Shown in pieces: positions 53,936 to 64,000 of a stretch of DNA of 64,000 nt. The stretch covers positions 1 to 64,000 of the forward strand of contig JAGVSM010003422.1 in NCBI GenBank assembly GCA_022494885.1, written 5' to 3'. A program made the translations under genes and the position numbers. Below the pieces are notes generated by a model. The model was not told the origin of the DNA. It searched no databases and was given only the letters and a program-made list of their open reading frames with translations. Position 1 is the first letter of the stretch, and each line of letters starts with the position of its first letter. The stretch is from Micrasema longulum. Lineage: Eukaryota > Arthropoda > Insecta > Trichoptera > Brachycentridae.

Positions 53936-56194
53936 TTTGACTCCCACAAATGTTTATGTATATTGACTGAATTATTTTGTAAGTTGTCTCAAATTAACAC
54001 GGATTTATCTAGCAAGTCGGAACAAAAAAATAATTATTATTTCTGTCATATGTAATGTTTGTAGGTGTATGCAATAATTAAAGAAATAAAATTTACTCTT
54101 TGTCACTGCAAAAGTCTTATTGCTATTATGCATTTAATTATGACAAATATTTTTTTAAATTCCTTTTATTGACTCTTCTCTCTGTACAGATTTACAAAAA
54201 AAAACGTATTTTATTTTATCTTCATCTGAGCGTAAATTATTTATGCTACCCACTGCAAAGCATTGAAAATTTTTCTTTACTGAAAATTTGTATTTTGAAA
54301 TCTTTCTAGAAATTCTCTTAATTTTGCGAACAACCGTGAATTATATATTGACTAGTGTGTACCGAAGAACTTTAACTGCTAGGTATTGAAATTAATTTAT
54401 TTGTTGAACTTGTTTAAACTTTCTTCTTTAGTTTGGTGTAAAGTAAATATAATTTTCAAGTTATTAATGGAATATTCAGCCAACATTTCATTAGGCCCTA
54501 TTAGAGAATTTAAATCAGCCGCATTATTCCAGAACAAAGTTTGTTAGAAATTCAATAAAATGTGTATTTCCTAGAACATTAACAACCCAAACAAGTTTCT
54601 ACTTAAAGCTTCTTAATATTTTTTATTGACGTAATGATTTATTACGTATTTAACTTATATTAGGATGCAAAACAAAAATATCTTTATACGGGATTTAGAA
54701 TAAAAAAGTTCAATGCTTATGGAAATCCGATAAAAAAGATGTTTTCTTTCACGCGGTTAATTGTACGGCGAAATTTCTTTAAAACGTACGAAAAAAATAT
54801 GAGTATTTTTTTCATTCAATCAGCAGAATTATCCCACAAGAACTTGTTACGTCACTGGTGGAGTAATTTCAAAACCACAAATCTTTAAAAAATCTCAGCG
54901 TGGATAATACAGAGAATATTTTTATATGCTTAGTTTGTTTTGTTTTTTTGTTTTTTAAAACTTTTAATTGTAAAAAAATAAAAATATCAAGAAAAACCAC
55001 TGAACTGAAAAACAATCTTTTTACAATTTGTTTATTCTTGTAAATCAAAGCAAGTATATTGAAATAACAATGTTGATTTTTTTTTTTCATTTGGCTGTTA
55101 AAATATTTAAAGAACACTAGCATTATAGTTACTGAAGTGTTTTTCTGGATATTTCACTAAAAAAATCATACAGATATATCAGTGGTCTCGTAAGAATCAC
55201 ATAATAAATAATTATATGTTTAGTTTTAAAAGCGTGTGTTTTACAAATTTGTTACTACGACAGTGTACTTCTGAGCCACGATTACAATCAAAAGTTAAGA
55301 ACATCATTTCTTCAACATGACGTCATAGTTCAAAAGAAATTTTCCTATGTAATTACGACGATACACTAACGACGTTCTCTCTTCAAGATTTGAGGTAGGT
55401 AGATCAGTCTGTATCGGCGGATCTAGTACCCCACGGTACACATTTCTACTTATTAAAAGTGTCAAAAATTTTGTTTTACCGATCAACTTTTTCTTTAATT
55501 ACTTTTTTTTATTGTTCTGAGATGGCCAGTTTTTTTCTTAAAAGCATATTTTAAATACAAAAAAGAAATAACCAAAATTTAAATTCTGACATAACTGCAA
55601 GTTTTTATTCAGAACAGATAGATATTGTGGCTAGATGCTGCTCTATTCACATCTAAGAAAATCTAGAAAATATAAATTAAGTTATTATTACTTTTCCACC
55701 ATTTTAATTTTTTTTATAAAGTGCGCATATTAAGACATCAAAAAAGCCGGGTTTTTTATACCTCGGTTGGTAAATACGGGTGAAAATTTAATATACCGTC
55801 TTGTTAATTGTCAAAAGACGCATAAAAATCATGTCCAAGCAAGCATTTTTTGCATTGATTAGGATTAATTTAAGTTTTTTATCGATCTGACGTGGCAACT
55901 TTTATCATAGAAGCCTAGGTATAAAAAATATGAATGCGAATTATTTTAAATGAGTATGGAGTGCGAAGTTAATTTTTGGCGTCATTTATTGGTTGAATTT
56001 AGTCAGTAGGGCATACGTCAGTAGTATAAGTTAGTAGGGCATACCGAGGTAGATATTTTACGTATAGTCCATTTAAATATTTAATAACCTTTGCTTATGG
56101 GTACCTTATAATAAAAATCATATATAAATAATACAAATATGCGGGCTTTTGTCAAACTTAATTCTTCTAAACTTCATAAAATAAAATAAAAAGA
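53936..56194. other. AT-rich noncoding stretch
   Basis: No recognised element. A direct repeat agtagggcatac lies near 56005 and 56032. Frames in this span have no recognisable motif. Confidence 0.4.
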
Positions 56195-56455
56195 TTATGG
56201 TTCCGTGGCTAGTGGTGTGGACTTACATATCAGCGACATGAGGTTCGAACCCACTTAAAAAAAGGAATATTTAATTAAGAAATTATAAGTTGGAATAGAG
56301 TGAGATTCGAACCACGGAACATCGATCCGTGAGTCCGAGGCACTAGCCACAGGACCACAATCCGATTTTATCCCAACTTGATTCCCATATAAGGTATAAT
56401 AGTGAATTATTTACAACTCGTTGAAAATGCCTTCAAAATTGTAATATTTTATAAA
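56195..56455. mobile_element. SINE S3, rearranged copy
   Basis: A plus-strand head (ggttccgtggctagtggtgt, ggttcgaaccc) at 56195-56260 and a plus-strand body (cttgattcccatataaggta, tatttacaactcgttgaaaa) at 56385-56440 flank an S3 head in the minus direction at about 56285-56366. This suggests nested insertion or local inversion inside the element. Confidence 0.55.
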
Positions 56456-56689
56456 TTATGAGAACAAGTAACAAATAAAACAAATATATGGTAATAGTCT
56501 ATTCTTTCAACAAATCGATAAAATATATTGGAAAATATTTTAATTAAATGCCAGTTGTACCAAATAAAAATATGTCATATTTTTTAAATTTACATTTGAA
56601 GCACTAACTTCATGGTTATTCATAAATTTTTAAAGACGCCTAAAAAAATCGTTTTTTATATTTTAATATATATACACATATGTTGATAA
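56456..56689. other. Noncoding stretch
   Basis: No recognised element. Confidence 0.4.
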
Positions 56690-57065
56690 TTTACTTATTC
56701 ATACAAATATATATTGATTACAAAAAAATGTATCCCAAACACTATGATGCCCTTAGCCCTGTGTTGAGTTGAAAAACAACATCATGAAATGTGACAACAT
56801 GTTCGTTATTAAATAATAACAAATACAAACATCTAGACAATATGCTTAAAAGTATATAAATCTATGCAATATCTCGCAGCCGTCTCCTGAAATAGTATCT
56901 GCCCTTAGACAAAATCCACACTTGAACACTCTTTCTGAAAATGGCTAAAGTTAAGTTTCATCATCATCATCATTCCCTTTCCGCACCTAATGGTGCATCG
57001 GACACTGCATTGGTACACCAATTGCAGCGAATCTTGATCATTTTTGTTTCATGAAGGTAAGATAA
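56690..57065 (-). mobile_element. SINE S1, body with LINE-like tail
   Basis: On the minus strand, ttcatgaaacaaaaatgatc and accaatgcagtgtccgatgc lead to cggaaagggaatgatgatg, then a spacer, then tcaactcaacacagggctaa, catcatagtg, tttgggatac and a tail ending aataagtaaa. The head is missing or beyond 57065. It is the clearest evidence that S1 ends in the same 3' block as 26680. Confidence 0.65.
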
Positions 57066-57792
57066 ACCGTATAATTATTTTATCATTTTTTCTTCAAAAA
57101 TTAATTTCTTTTATCTTACTTTTTCCCCGCAACCCAATTTGTATACTTTTATTTAAACGCCGCGATAAACTTTTATTTATCTTTAGATTAAATTCAACTT
57201 AACTTGTTTTGGTGTAACCAGGTCTAGATGATTAACACGTCAGAAGTTTTGTTGGATAGCGGCATAATAATCCAGATAAACGCTTTCAATTTCTAAAGGC
57301 GTGAACATAAACGCAGTTTGATAATTGTTATAGCCAATTTGTTACTGCGAATACCAATATCTTAATTAACTTTATCTCTAAAAGAGGAAGCCGATTGAAG
57401 GGTGAGAAACGCTAAAGTTATACGAAGCCTCTTGAGATGCTGTCAATTATTTTGAAATCAATCTTCTTCGGCAGATACCCGCAGCATATTTGGTATTTAT
57501 AATTTATTTCATTATTTAAGAAAGTAAAGGATGGAGCAAATAAAATAAACGCTACAGAGTGTAGGGTAAGAAAAAAATAAGAAAACGAATGCAACAAAGT
57601 AACATCCGATAGTCAGAAACGATGCTTGATTTAATATTTAAAAACATCTTTAATTTTTTTTTCAGAAAATGTGATGTTATTTCTAAAAGCAATTTTATTT
57701 AAAGACCTGGTCCGATAGTTGAAAAAGTAAAAAATTTTAAATGGTATTTTTATCGAAAGGAAACGTTCAAATAAATATGTAATAAACAATAT
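57066..57792. other. Unique, partly GC-balanced stretch
   Basis: No repeat signature. 57220-57480 is comparatively balanced (ggtgtaaccaggtctagatg, gataaacgctttcaatttct) and is a candidate for conserved noncoding DNA. Confidence 0.35.
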
Positions 57793-58100
57793 TTTGAGTT
57801 TGTCCAAATTTTCGCGGGCAAGGACTGGATTAAACTCCCCGGGGAGCTGTTAATATTAACATATAACAATAGAAATAAAAAAACTTTAAGAGAAGGTAAT
57901 ATAGAAGTCTAGGCATCTACAATGGTGAATTATACACCGTATGTAAAGTGGATACTCGACAGGTCTTAAGCCGTGTTAGACTTCTATATTACCTTCTCTA
58001 GAATGTTCTTAATCTCTGTTGTAATATATTAATATAAATAGCTCCCCAGAGAGTTGAATCAAATCTTTGTCTACAAAAATTTGGACAAGCTCAAAATGTT
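57793..58100. mobile_element. Foldback MITE family F, copy with both outer arms
   Basis: The outer arms gagtttgtccaaattttcgc (57798) and acaaaaatttggacaagctc (58073) enclose inner arms aacaatagaaataaaaaaac and ttaatctctgttgtaatata. The centre is deleted down to gggtaaattatacaccgtat-like text. It shows that the true terminal arms extend well beyond the inner tgttgtaa end. Confidence 0.7.
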
Positions 58101-58129
58101 GTTGATAAATCCACCTGGTCCATGAAGAA

Positions 58130-58425
58130 GTATAGAAATTGAAAAAATAATATTTTCAGGCGTTGCCTAGTATGTAGGTGAAATAATTCAATTACACGAA
58201 TCTCACCCGCACAAATAAAGGTTTCAGCTCTTTAACTTCACCAACATTAACAGATGAAAGAATTTAAGGGATGCAGATGTTCAAATCTGGGCTGAATGGT
58301 AAATTTTACACAGTGTGTAAAATGGCCACTTAAACCAACCAATGACAGGTCATTAGCCCTGTAGATGACTAGACTTCTATATTACCGTCTGTAAAATGAT
58401 ATTTATCTCTATTGTAATATGTTTG
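58130..58425 (+). mobile_element. Foldback MITE family F, centre plus right arm
   Basis: The centre part caggcgttgcctagtatgta, aggtgaaataattc, aataaaggtttcagctcttt and gcagatgttcaaatctgggc is followed by acacagtgtgtaaaatggcc, gacaggtcattagccctgta and atctctattgtaatatg. It lies only 30 bp from the previous copy. Confidence 0.7.
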
Positions 58426-58534
58426 AATATGAATCTGTTTTAAATTGGACACACTCCATTGCAATATATATTTTATTTATTTTTTTAAATACGGATTTTT
58501 TTTCGTTTTTTGCCGCTCATACTAGAAAATGGCA

Positions 58535-58800
58535 GTGAGCAGGACACTCAGTGAGGCAAAATGATGGCAGGTGATCACCCAAAATAATAAAGTGGAGACC
58601 CTGGACAAACAAAAGACGTGTTGGCAGGCCACAAAAAAGATGAGTCGATGACATTGACTCAATCGCCGGTAAAACATGGATGATAAAAGCGGATGAAAGG
58701 TAGGAATGAAGACGTTAGGAAGAAGTTTTTATCCAGCAGCGGAGAGAACCAATCTGAAAAAGAAAAAATTGAAGAAGACTGATCAAAGAACCGGATCGTA
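58535..58800 (+). pseudogene. LINE C-terminal fragment
   Basis: The frame reads WRPWTNKRRVGRPQKR, a stop, VDDIDSIAGKTWMIKADER, stops, then EEVFIQQRREP. This matches the RG/GRP..RW.DD....G..W...A.DR..W....E.F..QW order of a common LINE polymerase C-terminus. It is in-frame but stop-broken. Confidence 0.65.
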
Positions 58801-59339
58801 CGTTAAATTTTTAGTTCGTAAGTATTTTTTTTTTTCACAGTTTTAAAATGCAACTTCGAAATATTAATAAAGATTTTTTTTAAAGATTACAACTAATGAT
58901 CAAACAACAAGCCCTGATGGAATGATTTGCGTGCACCCTGTTGTGAATTCTGAGAATAATATTGAAGTGAGCTCACAAAGAACGCGAATATTGAACATGT
59001 TTGGGGTTGCGCTTCTGTGGAAGAATTCCTTGGTTTATGTAATTGTTTGAAGTTTCCCAACACACATTATACGAGTGAAACGTTTATTTTGTTGCCAGTT
59101 TACGAGCTGAAAATCTATTGGAAATTTCGAGATGCCATAAAGAGCCCAATAATCAATAAGATAGGCATGTGATGTTTTGAGGGAATCGAGCAATTAAGTT
59201 TGGCTGTTGGAATGAGCGGTAAATTGAAGGAATTTACTTTAATTATTTCTAATTAGCAAATTCGTTTAAGTGTGATGAAATATCTTTCCCAAGACGTGTT
59301 ATGTTAAAATTCATTTATATTTGTTGTTTTCATTTTTTT
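58801..59339. other. Unique, partly GC-balanced stretch
   Basis: No repeat signature. 58900-59230 is balanced in composition (gaatgatttgcgtgcaccct, gtttggggttgcgcttctgt). It is another candidate for conserved noncoding or untranslated sequence. Confidence 0.35.
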
Positions 59340-59455
59340 TTTTTTTTTATTTTTATTTTACTTTTTGTATGTAAGGTTGATTGCACATAGGTGGGCTTAT
59401 TGCCAAAAGGCAATTTCTTCTAACCAACTAATAAAAAAAGTTAAGTTCTTATAAT
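59340..59455 (-). mobile_element. LINE 3' end with hairpin
   Basis: The text gattgcacataggtgggctt, tgccaaaaggcaatttcttc, ctaaccaac, before a T run, aligns with 38320-38380. On the minus strand a gccttttggcaataagccc hairpin precedes the A-rich tail. Coding sequence is absent. Confidence 0.5.
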
Positions 59456-59534
59456 ACAAGTTGCACTACATATTCAACAGAAATTAAAAATTGGAAAAGT
59501 AAAGACATACAAAAATATAAATAATTGTATTTGT

Positions 59535-59760
59535 ATACGAGGCATATCCAGAAAGTAAGAGTTCTGTTTGGATATCGTGCTGTGAGATTTTTTTCCTCAT
59601 AAGCTGGCACACTGATTGGTAGTGGGGGGTCTCCTGAACACAACGAGCACCAGCGATCCTTGTTAGCACCAAAACTTCTCTCGTAGAGTTCGTTTCTGAG
59701 AAAGATGTGATGCGTCAACGAACGCTTTCGCCTTCAGAGCTGGATGGAAAAACTATTTTT
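59535..59760 (-). mobile_element. Possible mariner-type end fragment
   Basis: The text acgaggcatatccagaaagt followed by aagagttctg resembles the start of some insect mariner ends. The 89-codon minus-strand frame next to it has no transposase block I can identify. Weak call. Confidence 0.3.
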
Positions 59761-60214
59761 CGTTTTTTACATTTTTAACTGATATACATTTAAAAAAAAC
59801 TTTTTTTGTGTTTTTGGAAGATATAAGTGTCAGGTTAGTGTATTTATTTTAGTGGCAGAATACATAATAATTTATTAAAAACTAAGGAAGTATTATAAAA
59901 TCATGTAGGATTTTTTTATGACCATTATACACATTAATATAATAAAAACTAGTTCCCATATCTGTTAATTTTAATGTTGGGAAAGTTAACTTTTGATCTA
60001 GAAATGGAATTTAATGTTTATTACATAAAAAAACAACACATTGTTTTTTCCAATAGTAATAAATAAAACAAGATGAACAAAACTACTCGTTTATACATTT
60101 TATATGTTAAACTCTAGTTTTATGGTTTTTTAATATTGTGCTCGAACATGTCAAAAGAAAAACTTTGATAGACACTAGCTCCAATATTTGTTATAAGAGT
60201 AGCCAACTTGTCGG
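59761..60214. other. AT-rich noncoding stretch
   Basis: No recognised element. Confidence 0.4.
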
Positions 60215-60400
60215 ATTTATTATTTTTGACTGCGATACGCTCCCATTTGCTATTTAATGATGCTCACGCATACACACACTTGAACACTTTTTCGCACACA
60301 AATACACAGCGTTCTAGTTCTACACTTACTCTCATACAAATACACATAAATACACGTTTTGTTGTACCACAATTGTATATGTGTATTTTTTATTTAGAAA
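60215..60400 (+). repeat. Dispersed CA-rich repeat, copy 2
   Basis: Text ctcccatttgctatttaatg, atgctcacgcatacacaca, cttactctcatacaaatac and acacataaatacacg parallels 14865-14955, extended here. It lies next to a foldback outer arm. Confidence 0.4.
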
Positions 60401-60489
60401 CATCGCTTGTCTGTCTACAAGTTTTTTATCTACAAACATTTTCACAAACTCAAATATTGTAATAAAACCAATCGATCAAAGAAAAAGTT

Positions 60490-60845
60490 TATAAATTGGA
60501 AAATTGTTTTCAGGCGTTACCTAGTATGTGAAATAATTCAGTAAGATGAATCTCTTCACAACAATAACAGTTTCAGCCTTTTAACTTCACTCACATCAAT
60601 AAATAGAAGAATAAAATAAAGAAGGATGTTCAAATATAGGCAAAATGGTAAATGTTGGTGTGCAAAGGGGCTGCTTAAACCAGCCAATGACAGGTCATAA
60701 GCCTTGTAAATGCCTAGACTTCGATTAATAATTATTTAAATTTTTCTACATTCCTGTTGTAATTTGTTAATAATTATGACTCCCGAGGGGGTTAAATTCA
60801 GTATTTTGTCTCCAAACATTGGGACAAACTCAAATACTGTAAAAA
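60490..60845 (+). mobile_element. Foldback MITE family F, centre plus right arm
   Basis: The centre part caggcgttacctagtatgtg, aacagtttcagccttttaac and tgttcaaatataggcaaaat is followed by accagccaatgacaggtcat, cctgttgtaatttgtta and the outer arm gactcccgagggggttaaat, ttgggacaaactcaaatac. An inner-arm deletion lies near 60725. Confidence 0.7.
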
Positions 60846-60880
60846 AAACACTTTTTTTTTCAACCATTTTTTTTTTCTTC

Positions 60881-60922
60881 TGACCGATTTCAAACTTATA
60901 CAATCTTTTTTATCAAGGTATT
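60881..60922 (-). other. Hammerhead-resembling hairpin, class 2
   Basis: On the minus strand: ataccTTGATAAAAAAG, attgtataagttt, then GAAATCGGTCAGAAG. It is the same unit as 2491-2533 and 16455-16495. It directly follows a foldback outer arm, as does H2 after the copy at 1395. Confidence 0.4.
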
Positions 60923-61540
60923 AGGAAGTTAAGTATACCTGACTAAATGTGGTCTGTACAAAAAATATAAAAAAATAGTTAAATACAAAGTTGTTTTTAT
61001 TTTATTAAAATTACTCGTATTTAAAAAAAGATTGCACATATTATGTTTATAAAAATATAGCACAGATAATAATTCAAATGTTTCGTGGGGATAAATGAAG
61101 GAAACCCGTAGGCGGGTTGTAAAAATACGCTGGGTGTAGTTGAATACGCGTTCGCGTGCTTCTGTGGCATTAAAAAGGAGGAAATATTGAAAAGGAGACC
61201 CTTTGTCGCCTTAGGGGTGTGAAAGAGGTAAAAATAACAATTTGTCACTTATGATGTAGTGCCAATTAGCGACACTATGTTGTAAGTTGAAGAAATCACG
61301 CAAATATAAAAAGAATAAATAAAGAAAATCCTTTACAACCTGTGTCATTCTCGTCATTTTCCAATCAGCACCCAATAATACCAATGACTCAGCATTGTTA
61401 CTTCAATTGTATTTTTAAAAAAAAAATAGTGCTGGATATTTTGTAATGCGTTTCAGATACAGTCCAGATAATGAACTCTTGAAATAATTCGTTGGAAATA
61501 TTTTTTGAATTAATTTGTCATCTTACAAACCCAGTTGGTG
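60923..61540. other. Noncoding stretch with a balanced patch
   Basis: 61080-61290 is more balanced (gaaacccgtaggcgggttgt, gttgaatacgcgttcgcgtg) with no repeat signature. The rest is AT-rich. The minus-strand frame 61021-61248 has no motif. Confidence 0.35.
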
Positions 61541-61722
61541 TTATATTTATTTATTTTTGCACCACAACAGGCCAAGAAGCCCAATAACTGTGGTGAATTA
61601 CATCACAGAACACCCAGGCTTGAGAAAAATCAGATTTTATTTTTTGTGTTCTCACCGAGAATCGAACCCGGAACCTTCCATGCGTGAGTCAAGCTCCTTG
61701 ACCACTACACCACGGAGGCCGC
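61541..61722 (-). mobile_element. tRNA-derived SINE, family S4, near full length
   Basis: Minus-strand head ggcggcctccgtggtgtagt, ggtcaaggagcttgactcac and B box ttccgggttcgattctcg, then gagaacaca. The body tttctcaagcctgggtgttc, aattcaccacagttattggg and cttcttggcctgttgtggtg ends with (AAATA)n at 61541-61553. At about 180 bp it is compact. The plus-strand frame at 61515-61751 is a shadow of this element. Confidence 0.75.
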
Positions 61723-63469
61723 CAATTTTAGGTTATATAAAATCATTGTGAAAAAGAGTCATGTTATCTATAGTCTAGTGAGTATTATACCCTCAAAAGC
61801 AAAAATTCAGCTTTTTTTGATGAAACCACAAAATCAATTATATTTTAAGAAAAATACACAAGAAAATTAAAATCATTTGGTATAAAGCAAAAAGCAAAAG
61901 CAATTTCAGTACGAAAAAAAACATAGTGTTTTTTAAGTCATTAAGAAAACTGTAGTAAATCTTAGCAAAAACACAGAATCTAGAGATTCATCAGCCAAAA
62001 TAGAGTGTAGATATGAAACGTACTGGTTTTATGCATAGATATAATTGAAATATTTGGACTGTGTATTTGTAATTCTGATTTTTTCCAGTTTTTGGAATAA
62101 TGTTAATAAGTACTTAAAATTGTCAAATGTCAAAATATGAACTTTGCAAATAGCTGCCTTTTGTTCATGATGGCAGTAAAGTCACTGTGTGTTTTTAAAG
62201 GCTGATTTTAAATATGTCTCCAATGTAATTTTTCAAATTCATAGTCAGGTAAGTCACTGTAGAGTTTAAGTCTATCGAATAGTATTTTTTACTGTTCTGC
62301 ATTAATAATATGTCCTTATTAATTATTATGTACCTCAGTTCACCCTCTGATGGCCGCAATATGTTTATAAGAGATAAAGCATATTTTTTTCATCCTAAGC
62401 GTGATAATATTGCCCCCCTCTATTCTTTCTTTTTTACAGATAATGCTTCTGTTAGTCAGAAATTTGGAATCGTAGGTGAGCGCACGATGATCTTTTTATT
62501 GCAATAATCTGTGAGACACATTGCGACCATTCGTATTATATTTTACTAATTAGGTTTTTTTTAAATATTTTTAATGGCCCACATAGTTGTGTTTTCAATA
62601 TGTTTATTAAATGAAAAAAAGATTCATTCTAGTTGGTTCTATGATATACATTGTGAATGTTCAGATATAACTATTAGAATGTCATCATAATATTAAAAAT
62701 TATTATTTTTGTTAATTTTTTAACTATATGTTGTAATTTTCTAATGATAAATCAAATTATTTAATACATTAGTTTTAAGACAGCCAACAAAATTTACAAG
62801 TTAAGACGGAAAAATTGAAGTTTTTTTAAGGAGGTTTCTATTCCGTCAGTATGCCTTCCAAACTCCATAAAAAATGGCATCAAAATATACGCCTAAGTCG
62901 ATGACAAACTATTTTATACTTGTACTATGGAGACATATCCGGTAACTTAACCAGACTGGCCTTTTTCATTAAGTAAAAAACTTATTGGTGTAGTAAAGAA
63001 ACACGTTTCCCCGATTAAAAATACAAGGCAAAATATCACAGCAGACGATTGGTTTTTATATGTTAATCTGATCTACAGATAAATTCTACAAAAACATAGA
63101 CTTTTTTATCTAAAGACACTCAAAAATACTCAAATTTCCCCTCAATGTATTCTCAAGTAAATTTGGTTACAAAGAAAAGAGTACCCCCCTCCTCACTTCG
63201 AAAAAACAAACCCAAATAAATTATAATCACATTGATTAAATTCTATTTTAGCTTCGCAGTCATTTTTTAAGTTAACAAACTGCTCTTTGAAATTTGAACT
63301 GACACTTTCTATTGAGATAAAAATTAATTACCAGCCTCGGACGGTACAAAACTTTCACTCATAGGTGATATTTTGAAATTTTTTCAATGGGCCTATATTT
63401 TATATTAAAAACGTAATATTGAACTTATTATTCCATATTGACACAATGCCCACTCAATCTTCTGCTACG
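61723..63469. other. Noncoding stretch
   Basis: No recognised element. Frame 62310-62507 has no family signature. Confidence 0.35.
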
Positions 63470-63556
63470 CCCCCCAAATGCTAAAAATTTAAAAACGCCC
63501 CGCTAAAACTTCTAAACGCTTACAAAGGGACGCTGGCGCCCCGTTAAGAATCACTG
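63470..63556 (+). mobile_element. hAT terminal fragment
   Basis: The text ccccaaatgctaaaaattta, gctggcgccccgttaagaat and cactg ends in an inverted CAGTGATTCTTAACGG (63541-63556), the usual hAT end. The other end was not found. It directly abuts the piggyBac remnant. Confidence 0.5.
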
Positions 63557-63925
63557 CTATATGTGCAGATACTGGCGATAAATGCAAGCCAGAAATCATA
63601 ACCTTTTACAATATTACAAAATCTGGTGTGACCGTATTAGATAAAATGTGTGCAGCACATAACGTTGTTCGAAATAGCGAGTGCTGGTTACTGGTAATTT
63701 TGTTTTCGATATCAAAGGCTCAAAGTATTTACATTGGTAATAATAATCAAACAAAAAGCAGGGTACATTTTATAAGAAATTCGTCGGATGAGTTAGTACT
63801 AGAAAATTTACAACGAAGAAGTGTTCTAACAAGAAGAACTTCAAAAAGCCTTCAAATGAGATTCCAAAATTTTCTACCGATAAAACAGACATTTTTCAAC
63901 ATACAAACATTTGGGCTCGTCTAAA
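63557..63925 (+). pseudogene. piggyBac transposase C-terminal fragment
   Basis: The frame reads KPEIITFYNITKSGVTVLDK, MCAAHNVVRNSECWLLVILF, then KSRVHFIRNSSDELVLENLQ to a stop at 63924. The block KP.II.FYN.TK.GVD.LD.M is a piggyBac-family signature. The Asp of GVD is Thr here (SGVTVLD), so a catalytic residue is lost. A segment normally following the W.(L/M)..F is rearranged. It is 5'-truncated. Confidence 0.8.
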
Positions 63926-64000
63926 ATATTGGTTTATATAAAAATATAAACACCTTGTGTTATATGTAGACACCAAAATAATTATACGCTAAAATAATAC

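Noticed and set aside
55304..55486. Minus-strand 60-codon frame with less biased composition
   Set aside because: It has no recognisable domain and no second copy in the window, so there is not enough to call a gene.
61640..61722. tRNA gene on the minus strand
   Set aside because: It has a tRNA-like head without a proper acceptor stem, followed by a body and AAATA tail, so it is a SINE.
1..64000. CRISPR arrays, bacterial operons, ribosomal RNA genes
   Set aside because: No regularly spaced identical repeats, no dense open frames and no rRNA core sequences. Non-LTR retrotransposons, SINEs and mariner show animal DNA.

Overview
The window is AT-rich animal DNA, most likely from an insect or other arthropod. 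Its only recognisable coding sequence is decayed transposon sequence: Jockey/CR1-type, RTE-type and R1-type LINEs, mariner, hAT and piggyBac. It also holds tRNA-derived SINEs, foldback MITEs, two solo-LTR-like blocks and about ten copies of a hammerhead-ribozyme-like motif. I see no intact host exon, no functional tRNA or rRNA gene and no CRISPR array. This is what an intergenic desert or very long intron looks like. The species and order cannot be fixed from the sequence; a transposon-rich insect genome is the best guess.  Layout: 1-3.7 kb is dense in small structured repeats (hammerhead-like motifs, a foldback element, a second small inverted-repeat element, a SINE). 4.8-8.8 kb holds LINE 3' ends, an extremely long TTTA microsatellite directly 3' of a LINE remnant, and two short foldback copies. 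9-15.5 kb carries two diverged solo-LTR-like blocks, a mariner relic, a 670-bp hAT derivative with both ends and an 8-bp target duplication, and a LINE C-terminal relic. 16.3-22.5 kb has a 74-bp-arm palindrome, SINEs, two copies of a LINE family with changing triplet tails, a second mariner relic, and a foldback element split by an RTE-type insertion. 24-31.5 kb has more ribozyme-like motifs, SINEs and LINE tails. 34-41 kb has foldback copies, RTE and R1 relics (the R1 with an RNase H domain). 42.0-45.0 kb is the largest element, a 5'-truncated LINE on the minus strand with endonuclease, reverse transcriptase and 3' stem-loop, flanked by a 7-bp duplication. 45-64 kb continues with relics and ends in a piggyBac transposase fragment abutting a hAT terminus.  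How the parts relate: the SINEs have tRNA-like heads with A and B boxes, and one family ends in a LINE-like 3' tail, so it was probably mobilised by that LINE. LINE 3' ends share short stem-loops and AAATA-type tails. The foldback elements are non-autonomous and have no transposase here. The hammerhead-like family has a CUGACGA box, helix II, GAAA and a self-complementary CCGG before UA, plus a matching helix I; Penelope-like retroelements are the known carriers of such motifs, but no Penelope protein is visible in the window.  All coordinates of repeats are by eye; boundaries are approximate unless a target duplication is given.
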